DNA of 64,000 nt from Alistipes montrealensis (GTDB taxonomy: Bacteria > Bacteroidota > Bacteroidia > Bacteroidales > Rikenellaceae), in NCBI RefSeq assembly GCF_018362775.1, contig NZ_JAGYXY010000005.1, positions 164,757-228,756 of the forward strand. Reading direction: 5' to 3'. Below the pieces are notes generated by a model that was not told the DNA's origin, did not search any database, and was given only the letters and a program-made list of their open reading frames with translations. Shown in pieces: positions 1-5,936 of the stretch. The first letter of the stretch is position 1. The number at the start of each line of letters is the position of its first letter. The position numbers and the translations under genes were made by a program.

Positions 1-1
1 C

Positions 2-103
2 CGGATCCTTTCCTGCGGCTTTGACGGTTGTTTGCCCAAGCCGGTTAACGCGGATAATCTGAAGCAGAAAATCTCGGAACTGTGTCCGGGTAAAATGGAT
101 TGA
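2..103 (+). CDS. C-terminal end of a two-component receiver domain (partial)
   Basis: The window opens inside a reading frame that stops with TGA at 101-103. The 33 visible residues include GFDGCLPKPVNADNL, which fits the end of a response-regulator receiver domain: the Lys-Pro pair matches the conserved signalling lysine and following proline, and the last helix follows. Because it sits at the very C-terminus, it could end a hybrid histidine kinase or a receiver-only protein; the rest lies outside the window. The call rests on this short match only. Confidence 0.6.
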   Translation, partial: RILSCGFDGCLPKPVNADNLKQKISELCPGKMD

Positions 104-123
104 CGGTCAAAATCGGCTGTGGA

Positions 124-384
124 CTATTCTGTGTACTTAAATAAAGAACGTTTTAAAACAGCCCGATATATCGTAAATTCCGGGAGCAGGCTCTGTCCCT
201 CTTCGTTCCCTAAATCGTATAAAGGTTTAACATGATGAACTTCAATAAAATTTCTACCATAATCTCCATATACTTTCTCAAAATCAAACACACAAGCCAT
301 ATATTTTGTACCATGTATTTTTATGGCATTTATTGCTCTCAAATTTTGTGGTATATCTTGCCTATTTCTTTCACTGTTGTTCGT
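124..384 (-). pseudogene. Remnant of an HNH endonuclease
   Basis: The minus-strand frame is open from 384 down to the stop at 124 and reads ERNRQDIPQNLRAINAIKIHG, then DFEKVYGDYG and FIEVHHVKPLYDLG. The FIEVHHVKPL block is the His-His heart of HNH nucleases related to McrA-type restriction endonucleases. The second half of the fold (the C-x2-C-H part normally after this block) is missing, replaced by unrelated sequence after LYDLGNEEG. The first Cys of the usual CxxC pair is Tyr here. No good start codon exists. The stretch is clearly more AT-rich than its surroundings, which suggests imported DNA. Most likely an inactive fragment left by a mobile element. Confidence 0.6.
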
Positions 385-473
385 CTATGGTGTGGTAGTC
401 GGCCTGCGCACCGGCCTGCTGTACTTTGAGGGCTCGTAATATCGACCGACAACTTTTGGAGCGATAAAACGCT

Positions 474-593
474 TTACCGAGGCATCGCGCGCAGTCCATT
501 CACGGTTACGCACATGAAAATCGGGGCTTCGCCCGCTTTGTTGAGTTTAGTCCTGCGGATGTAAAAAAGCAGGCTGAAAGTAGTCCTTTCCAT
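474..593 (-). pseudogene. N-terminal fragment of a tyrosine recombinase (integrase)
   Basis: An ATG at 593 opens a 39-residue frame beginning MERTTFSLLFYIRRTKLNKA and continuing GEAPIFMCVTVNGLRA, then a stop. This is the opening of the arm-DNA-binding domain found in Bacteroidetes conjugative-transposon integrases (basic beta-strand, LNKxGEAPIF, ITVNG-like strand). The core-binding and catalytic domains are absent. A second frame, ending at 371 with DYHTIDEQQ, overlaps the scar; I do not recognise it. The fragment reads away from the 3' end of tRNA-Ser 240 bases away, the usual place for an integrase of an element inserted at a tRNA 3' end. Confidence 0.6.
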
Positions 594-613
594 AGACACT
601 TATTTTAAGGGTA

Positions 614-645
614 CAAAAATAATATCCCAAGCGTCTTATATCAAG
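614..645 (-). promoter_or_regulatory. Likely promoter of the integrase remnant
   Basis: On the minus strand TATTTTTG (621-614) fits the Bacteroidetes -7 element TAnnTTTG, with CTTG (645-642) 20 bases upstream as a near match to the -33 TTTG. It points at the integrase fragment that starts at 593. The remaining sequence from 646 to 774 holds no gene that I can see, only a short palindrome ATCCGG-TACA-CCGGAT at 705-720. Confidence 0.4.
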
Positions 646-774
646 ATGTAAAGCAATGAAATACAGCGCATTATTAGCAATTCGGCGTACTTATCCGATC
701 AAAAATCCGGTACACCGGATAGGCCACTCCCGACCTGCGTTACTCTGCTTTTTAATGCCTATGGACTAAACACA

Positions 775-810
775 CAAAACCCCACAAATAATTAATTTGC
801 AGGGTTTTGC
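775..810 (-). terminator. Terminator-like hairpin after tRNA-Ser
   Basis: CAAAACCC and GGGTTTTG arms, extended inward by an AT-rich stem, form a hairpin 22 bases beyond the 3' end of tRNA-Ser. In the minus direction the right arm ends in TTTT. It probably ends the tRNA-Ser transcript. Confidence 0.5.
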
Positions 811-832
811 TGTTTTATTCGTCGTACTTCGG

Positions 833-917
833 CGGAAGGAGAGGGATTCGAACCCCCGGAACCTTGCAGTTCAACGGTTTTCAAGACCGCCGCGATCGAC
901 CACTCCGCCATCCTTCC
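833..917 (-). tRNA. tRNA-Ser (UGA)
   Basis: The minus strand starts GGAAGGATGGCGGAGTGG and folds into a cloverleaf of 85 bases with a long variable arm, as expected for class II serine tRNAs. The anticodon loop is CTTGAAA, giving anticodon UGA. The T-loop is a regular TTCGAAT and the acceptor stem GGAAGGA pairs with TCCTTCC. CCA is not encoded. The gene has its own promoter (923-954) and sits next to integrase debris, so its 3' end probably served as an integration site. Confidence 0.95.
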
Positions 918-922
918 GGGCA

Positions 923-954
923 CAAAAGTAGTACCGATTTTCCATTCCGCCAAA
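923..954 (-). promoter_or_regulatory. Promoter of tRNA-Ser
   Basis: Minus strand TTTG (954-951), 20 bases, then TACTTTTG (930-923): a perfect Bacteroidetes sigma-ABfr promoter ending six bases before the tRNA 5' end. Confidence 0.8.
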
Positions 955-1012
955 TCTTTACCCCGATTTATCGTCCATACCGCCGCGCCGAAAATCAAAT
1001 TCGGACAATAAT

Positions 1013-1044
1013 TTTCGTCTTTATCCGAAATTTGCATATCTTTG
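1013..1044 (+). promoter_or_regulatory. Promoter of the HU gene
   Basis: TTTC (1013-1016), 20 bases, then TATCTTTG (1037-1044) matches the Bacteroidetes -33/-7 pattern. The HU start codon is at 1091, leaving a leader of about 40 bases. Confidence 0.65.
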
Positions 1045-1090
1045 TCAGTGAGTTAGGACCTAGAGGTTATTTTCTTCACGCAACGATGTT

Positions 1091-1351
1091 ATGAACAAAG
1101 CTCATTTGGTCGAGGCTGTCGCCCTCGATGCGAACATCTCGAAGATCGAGGCCCGCAAGGCCGTCGACTCTATCATCCGGGTTACGGTGCAGGCTCTCCG
1201 CGAGGGCGAACGGCTGACCCTGACCGGGCTGGGCTCGTTCAGCGTGCAGCAGAAGTCCGAGCGCATAGGGCGCAATCCCCGCACAGGCGCCGCCGTGAAG
1301 ATTCCACCCCGCAAGGTCATCAAATTCCGTCCCACGGTCGAGGTCGAATAA
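1091..1351 (+). CDS. HU-family DNA-binding protein
   Basis: An 86-residue histone-like protein of the HU/IHF fold, the normal length of the family. It binds and bends DNA as a dimer and helps compact the nucleoid. Visible features are the N-terminal helices (MNKAHLVEAVA...), the family signature TGLGSF at residues 45-50, and the DNA-intercalating arm with RNPRTG at 61-66, whose proline is the residue that kinks DNA. It starts about 40 bases behind a good promoter and ends 27 bases before an aminotransferase gene, so the two may be co-transcribed. Bacteroidales carry several HU paralogs; which one this is cannot be told. Confidence 0.9.
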   Translation: MNKAHLVEAVALDANISKIEARKAVDSIIRVTVQALREGERLTLTGLGSFSVQQKSERIGRNPRTGAAVKIPPRKVIKFRPTVEVE

Positions 1352-1378
1352 CCGCCCCGTCCGCAAAAATCCCGAAAC

Positions 1379-2581
1379 ATGCCTGAAATATCACTCCGCG
1401 CCGAGCAGATGCCGGCCTCTCCGATACGCAAACTCGTTCCGCTGGCCGACGCCGCCCGCGCCCGGGGAACGAAGATTTACCACCTGAACATCGGCCAGCC
1501 CGACCTGCCTTCGCCGAAAGAGGGCCTCGAAGCCCTGAAACACATCGACCGCAAGGTTCTGGAATACAGCCCCAGCGACGGCTACCGTTCGCTGCGCGAG
1601 AAGTTGGTTACTTATTACGAGCAATACCAGATCAAGCTCTCGCCCGAGGAGATCATCGTCACCACAGGAGGCTCCGAGGCCGTACTGTTCGCCTTCATGT
1701 CGTGCCTCAACCCCGGCGATGAGATCATCGTGCCCGAACCGGCCTACGCCAACTACATGGCCTTCGCCATTTCGGCAGGCGCCGTGATCCGTCCCGTCGT
1801 CTCGTCGATCGAAAACGGCTTCGCGCTGCCCCCGATCGAAGAGTTCGAGAAACTGATCAACGACCGCACGCGCGGCATCCTGATCTGCAATCCCAACAAC
1901 CCCACGGGCTACCTCTACACCCGGCGCGAGATGAACCGCATCCGCGACATGGTGAAAAAATACGACCTGTTCCTCTTCTCGGACGAAGTCTATCGCGAAT
2001 TCATCTATACCGGCTCGCCCTACATTTCGGCCTGCCATCTCGAAGGCATCGAACAGAACGTTGTACTGATCGATTCGGTATCGAAACGCTACTCCGAATG
2101 CGGCATCCGCATCGGCGCGCTGATCACCAAGAACAAGAAGCTGCGCAACGCCGTGATGAAGTTCTGCCAGGCGCGCCTTTCGCCGCCGCTCATCGGGCAG
2201 ATCGTGGCCGAAGCGTCGATCGATGCCCCGCGGTCGTACAGCACCGAGGTCTACGAAGAGTATATCGAACGCCGCAAATGCCTGATCGACGGATTGAACC
2301 GCATCCCCGGCGTCTACTCGCCGATCCCCATGGGCGCCTTCTACACCGTGGCGCGGCTCCCGGTCGACGACAGCGACAAATTCTGTGCGTGGTGTCTCTC
2401 GGATTTCGAATACGAAGGCGAAACCGTCATGATGGCCCCGGCGTCGGGTTTCTATTCCGACCCCGCATGCGGCCGCAACGAAGTCCGCATTGCCTACGTC
2501 CTCAAAAAGGAGGACCTGGAACGGGCCCTGCTTATCCTGGGCAAAGCGCTCGAAGCCTACAACGCCAAAACGAAGAAATAA
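1379..2581 (+). CDS. PLP-dependent class I/II aminotransferase
   Basis: A 400-residue fold-type I aminotransferase, full length. NPNNPTG (171-177) contacts the cofactor phosphate and substrate, SDEVY (201-205) carries the Asp that holds the pyridine nitrogen, and SVSKRYSECGIRIG contains the Schiff-base lysine (K236). The SKRYSECG form, with Arg-Tyr-Ser-Glu-Cys after the lysine, is typical of a Bacteroidetes subgroup usually annotated as aspartate-type or generic aminotransferase. Amino acid metabolism in the cytoplasm is certain in kind; the substrate is not. It follows the HU gene closely and ends in a strong terminator. Confidence 0.85.
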   Translation: MPEISLRAEQMPASPIRKLVPLADAARARGTKIYHLNIGQPDLPSPKEGLEALKHIDRKVLEYSPSDGYRSLREKLVTYYEQYQIKLSPEEIIVTTGGSEAVLFAFMSCLNPGDEIIVPEPAYANYMAFAISAGAVIRPVVSSIENGFALPPIEEFEKLINDRTRGILICNPNNPTGYLYTRREMNRIRDMVKKYDLFLFSDEVYREFIYTGSPYISACHLEGIEQNVVLIDSVSKRYSECGIRIGALITKNKKLRNAVMKFCQARLSPPLIGQIVAEASIDAPRSYSTEVYEEYIERRKCLIDGLNRIPGVYSPIPMGAFYTVARLPVDDSDKFCAWCLSDFEYEGETVMMAPASGFYSDPACGRNEVRIAYVLKKEDLERALLILGKALEAYNAKTKK

Positions 2582-2586
2582 CCCGA

Positions 2587-2612
2587 GACCCGCCTGCAGG
2601 CGGGTCTTTTTT
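2587..2612 (+). terminator. Intrinsic terminator
   Basis: A nine-base-pair stem GACCCGCCT / AGGCGGGTC with a two-base loop (an effective four-base loop in RNA) is followed by six T. It ends the HU-aminotransferase transcript six bases after the stop codon. Confidence 0.9.
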
Positions 2613-2717
2613 CGATAAAAGCATTCCTTCCCGTTACACGGCCCCCCGGTCCGGACCCACCAATTCGGCCAAAGCTATGCCGTTTAGGATAGTTTTCGGG
2701 AATTTTAGGCCAAAAAG

Positions 2718-2749
2718 TTTGGGCTATGGGGATAGTTTTCCTACTTTTG
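2718..2749 (+). promoter_or_regulatory. Promoter of the OmpP1/FadL gene
   Basis: TTTG (2718-2721), 20 bases, TACTTTTG (2742-2749): full match to the Bacteroidetes promoter. The start codon follows at 2803. Confidence 0.75.
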
Positions 2750-2802
2750 CCCCGATTTTGCATGCCGCGAGACATGCCGAGTATAAACCAAACCAATTCG
2801 TT

Positions 2803-4284
2803 ATGAAAAAACTTATCCTCGTTCTGGCCGCCGCTGCCATTGCCACCGGCGCTTACGCCGAAGGTTATCAGGTAAACAACATGTCGGCTAAGCAAACCGG
2901 TATGGGTCACGTAGGAACCGCCATGAAGCTCAACTCCGAGTCGATTTTCTTCAACCCGGCAGCCTCGGCTTTCCAGAGCAGCCGGTTCGATATTTCGGCC
3001 GGGTTCACGGGTATCCTTTCCAACGTCCGTTACCAGTCGCTGCCGACCCTCGGAAACGATTATACAAGCGGCCCGAGCGAGAAATCGGACAATAAGCTCT
3101 CCACCCCGATCCATGTTTATTTCAACTACAAGCCGACCGAACGGCTGGCCGTCGGCCTGGGCTTCTACACCCCTTACGGTTCCTCGATGAACTGGGGCAA
3201 CAACTGGTCGGGAGCGCACCTCGTGCAGGAGATCAACCTCACGGCTTTCACCTTCCAACCTACCGTATCGTACAAAATCTGCGACCGCCTTTCGATCGGC
3301 GCGGGCCTGATGGTTTCGTGGGGTAATTTCGACCTGTCGCGTTCGCTGCTTTCGCCCACGACACGCCGCGGGCTCATCGCAGGCATGATCGACCCGAAAA
3401 TCACCCAACTCGAAGGGGCCATCAACAGCGGCGCACTTACGGGTGAGGCCCTTGCACAGGCAACCGCAACCCTCCAGACGCTCGAAGGCGCCAAAGGTTA
3501 TCTTAACAACACGATGAGCCAGTCGCTGGTATCGGCCAAACTCGAAGGCGACGCCGACGTGGCTGTGGGTGTAAACGCCGGCTTCCTGTGGGACATTACC
3601 GACGAATGGTCGCTGGCCATGACCTACCGTTCGCGCCTGAACATGAAAGTCGGCAAGGGCCACGCAACGATGAACATCGACCCGACGGCTGCGGCGCTCA
3701 TTGCCCAACTCGGCCAGCTCTCTCCGGGAACCGAACTGATCCCGGGCCTCGACAAAGGTACGTTCAACGCCGAACTGCCCCTTCCGACAACCGTAACATG
3801 GGGCGTATCGTTCCGCCCGGCCGTGAAATGGGAACTGGCCGTCGACCTCCAATGGACCGGATGGTCGGCCTACAAAGCCCTGAATGTCGTCTTCAATGAA
3901 GAGGAACTGGGCATCAAACCCATCTACTCGGTGAAGAACTATTCGAACACACTGGCCTTCCGCTTCGGAGCGCAGTACCGTGCAACCGATTTCATCACGG
4001 CCCGCATGGGTATGTACGTCGACGAAAGCCCCGTGAGCAGCGACTACCTCAACCCCGAGACCCCGTCGATGACCAAAGTGGCTTACACCGCCGGCGTCAG
4101 CCTGCGTCCCACGAAATTCATGTCCATCGACCTGGCTTACTGCTACGTATCGTCGGCCGACCCCGAGCGCAGCGGTTCTTACCCCGTCTACGGTTATACG
4201 AGCGGCAAACTCGAAGAGGTCTTCTCGGGCAACTACAAGCTCCACGCCAACGTATTTTCCCTCGGCGTAGGTTTCAGTTTCTAA
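2803..4284 (+). CDS. OmpP1/FadL family outer-membrane transporter
   Basis: A 493-residue outer-membrane beta-barrel. The start was set at MKKLILVLAAAAIATGAYA, a clear signal peptide that follows the promoter; the frame is open far upstream but overlaps the previous gene. Right after cleavage comes EGYQVNNMSAKQTGMGHVGTA, then ESIFFNPAA, the N-terminal hatch signature of the FadL/TodX/OmpP1 family that takes up long-chain fatty acids and other hydrophobic compounds. The C-terminus ends in alternating barrel strands with final Phe (VFSLGVGFSF), the usual outer-membrane insertion signal. It is a single-gene unit; the tRNA-Arg promoter overlaps its last codons. Confidence 0.88.
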   Translation: MKKLILVLAAAAIATGAYAEGYQVNNMSAKQTGMGHVGTAMKLNSESIFFNPAASAFQSSRFDISAGFTGILSNVRYQSLPTLGNDYTSGPSEKSDNKLSTPIHVYFNYKPTERLAVGLGFYTPYGSSMNWGNNWSGAHLVQEINLTAFTFQPTVSYKICDRLSIGAGLMVSWGNFDLSRSLLSPTTRRGLIAGMIDPKITQLEGAINSGALTGEALAQATATLQTLEGAKGYLNNTMSQSLVSAKLEGDADVAVGVNAGFLWDITDEWSLAMTYRSRLNMKVGKGHATMNIDPTAAALIAQLGQLSPGTELIPGLDKGTFNAELPLPTTVTWGVSFRPAVKWELAVDLQWTGWSAYKALNVVFNEEELGIKPIYSVKNYSNTLAFRFGAQYRATDFITARMGMYVDESPVSSDYLNPETPSMTKVAYTAGVSLRPTKFMSIDLAYCYVSSADPERSGSYPVYGYTSGKLEEVFSGNYKLHANVFSLGVGFSF

Positions 4285-4308
4285 AAACGGAAAAATTTAT
4301 TACCTTTG
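4278..4308 (+). promoter_or_regulatory. Promoter of tRNA-Arg
   Basis: TTTC (4278-4281), 19 bases, TACCTTTG (4301-4308). The upstream box lies in the last codons of the porin gene. Confidence 0.65.
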
Positions 4309-4345
4309 TGGCGCATCTCTCCGAGGTGCGCCGCATTGTTTTAAC

Positions 4346-4417
4346 GGCTCCATAGTTCAAGGGATAGAACGAGGGTTTCCTAAACCCTAAATTCGCGTTC
4401 GAGTCGCGGTGGGGCTA
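4346..4417 (+). tRNA. tRNA-Arg (CCU)
   Basis: A 72-base cloverleaf starting GGCTCCATAGTTCAAGG. The anticodon loop TTCCTAA gives anticodon CCU. D-stem GTTC/GAAC, T-loop TTCGAGT and T8 are all in place. The acceptor stem GGCTCCA / TGGGGCT contains two G-U pairs, including the terminal one. CCA is not encoded. The 3' acceptor strand is shared with a long perfect palindrome directly downstream. Confidence 0.93.
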
Positions 4418-4458
4418 CGAGAAAGGGAGGAATTGATATCCTCCCTTTCTCGTAGCCC
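4412..4458 (+). repeat. 20-bp perfect inverted repeat overlapping the tRNA-Arg 3' end
   Basis: Positions 4412-4431 and 4439-4458 are perfect reverse complements separated by seven bases. The left arm begins inside the tRNA acceptor strand (GGGCTA) and runs into the trailer. No T-tract follows, so it is not a classical terminator; a second small stem AGCCC-TCT-GGGCT (4454-4466) could compete with it. The long stem would rival the acceptor stem in the precursor RNA. Confidence 0.8.
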
Positions 4459-4574
4459 TCTGGGCTCATACAGACAATCCTTCTAAATCTCTCTTTGAAA
4501 AGGGAGACTTCCGCACATCTATGTAGTTAAAAAGCGAGAAAAGTTTATTCCTCCTTTTCTTATGGAATTTTACC

Positions 4575-4582
4575 TATCTTTG
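4575..4582 (+). promoter_or_regulatory. -7 promoter element of the serine dehydratase gene
   Basis: TATCTTTG fits TAnnTTTG and lies 19 bases before the ATG. The -33 box is poor (T-rich around 4555). Confidence 0.5.
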
Positions 4583-4601
4583 CTCCGTAAAACAAGACGA
4601 C

Positions 4602-5801
4602 ATGGAATCGCTCAAAGAACTCTATAAAATCGGCAATGGCCCGTCGAGCAGCCACACAATGGGCCCCAAGCGGGCTGCGGAACAGTTTGCGGAGCGCTGC
4701 CGCGATGTCGACGCCTACCGTGTAACGCTCTACGGGTCGCTGGCAGCGACGGGCAAAGGCCACCTTACCGACGTGGCGATCCTCTCGGTGCTCGAACCGA
4801 TAGCTCCGGCCGAAATCGTCTGGAAACCCGAAGTCGTCCTCCCCTTCCACCCCAACGGCATGCTGTTCGAAGGGCTGAAGGCCGGCAAGGTCACCGACTC
4901 CTGGACCATTTACAGCATCGGCGGCGGTGCGCTGGCCAACGAAGCCACCCGCCTCGAAACACCCCAGAGCCTCTACCCGCTGTCCACCATCTCCGAGATC
5001 AAGGAGTGGTGCTACCGCGAGGGCAAAACCTACTGGGAGTATGTCAGCGACTGCGAGGGCCCCGAAATCTGGGAGTTCCTCGACCGGATATGGACCGTGA
5101 TGTGCGAGACCATCGACCGCGGGCTGAACAACGACGGCGTACTGCCCGGAGGCCTGAAAGTCGCCCGCAAGGCCTCGACCTACTGGGTCAAATCGAAAAG
5201 CTATACCGATTCGCTGAGTTCGCGCGCCAAGATTTACGCCTACGCGCTGGCCACCTCCGAGGAGAACGCTTCGGGCGGAACGGTCGTAACGGCCCCCACC
5301 TGCGGGTCGAGCGGCGTCATGCCCGCGGTGCTCTACCACCTGGCCACCTCGCGTAACTTCCTGCGCATCCGCATCCTGCGGGCGCTGGCCACGGCCGGGC
5401 TGTTCGGCAACGTCGCCAAAACCAACTCCTCCATCTCGGGCGCCGAGGTCGGCTGCCAGGGGGAGGTCGGCGTGGCATGTGCCATGGCCGCCGCCGCGGC
5501 GTGCCAACTCTTCGGCGGAACCCCGTCGCAGATCGAGTATGCCGCCGAAATGGGTCTCGAACACCACCTGGGCCTCACGTGCGACCCCGTATGCGGGCTG
5601 GTACAGGTCCCCTGCATCGAACGCAACGCCATTGCCGCTGCCCGCGCTTTCGATGCCAACGCCTACGCCACGCTCTCCGACGGCTCCCACATGGTGAGCT
5701 TCGACAAGGTCGTGGAGGTGATGAACGAAACGGGCCATGCGCTGCCGAGCCTCTACCGCGAGACCTCCGAAGGCGGCCTTGCCAAACGTTTCAAACGCTA
5801 A
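4602..5801 (+). CDS. sdaA: L-serine ammonia-lyase, iron-sulfur type
   Basis: A 399-residue single-chain L-serine dehydratase, which converts L-serine to pyruvate and ammonia. The N-terminal beta domain opens with the substrate-loop signature GNGPSSSHTMGP at residues 11-22. The C-terminal alpha domain has PTCGSSG, then NSSISGAEVGCQGEVG, then CDPVCGLVQVPC (C327, C331, C338), the cysteine cluster that holds the catalytic 4Fe-4S center. Both domains lie in one chain, as in E. coli SdaA, though this protein is shorter than the E. coli one. The enzyme is oxygen-sensitive, in keeping with an anaerobic gut organism. It stands alone between tRNA-Arg and the pectate lyase. Confidence 0.92.
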   Translation: MESLKELYKIGNGPSSSHTMGPKRAAEQFAERCRDVDAYRVTLYGSLAATGKGHLTDVAILSVLEPIAPAEIVWKPEVVLPFHPNGMLFEGLKAGKVTDSWTIYSIGGGALANEATRLETPQSLYPLSTISEIKEWCYREGKTYWEYVSDCEGPEIWEFLDRIWTVMCETIDRGLNNDGVLPGGLKVARKASTYWVKSKSYTDSLSSRAKIYAYALATSEENASGGTVVTAPTCGSSGVMPAVLYHLATSRNFLRIRILRALATAGLFGNVAKTNSSISGAEVGCQGEVGVACAMAAAAACQLFGGTPSQIEYAAEMGLEHHLGLTCDPVCGLVQVPCIERNAIAAARAFDANAYATLSDGSHMVSFDKVVEVMNETGHALPSLYRETSEGGLAKRFKR

Positions 5802-5810
5802 GGTTTCAGG

Positions 5811-5847
5811 CGCGCCGGAACAACCTTTCCGGCGTGTGACGATTTTT
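5811..5847 (+). terminator. Probable terminator of the serine dehydratase gene
   Basis: CGCCGGAA (5813-5820) pairs with TTCCGGCG (5827-5834) around a six-base loop, followed after a short gap by five T. Confidence 0.55.
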
Positions 5848-5936
5848 CCCTGTAAACGGATAAAATTTCCCCGTCGGAGTGCCTCCGGCGGGTTAATTTT
5901 GTTATCAGCTAACGTCAACCTAAAACCACAATACGT

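Noticed and set aside
600..832. Duplicated tRNA-Ser 3' end as an attachment-site copy
   Set aside because: I looked for a second copy of the T-arm and acceptor sequence between 1 and 832 and found none, so the element boundary cannot be defined.
2098..2802. In-frame extension upstream of the OmpP1/FadL start
   Set aside because: It overlaps the aminotransferase in another frame and crosses its terminator and the promoter; the signal peptide at 2803 sets the start.
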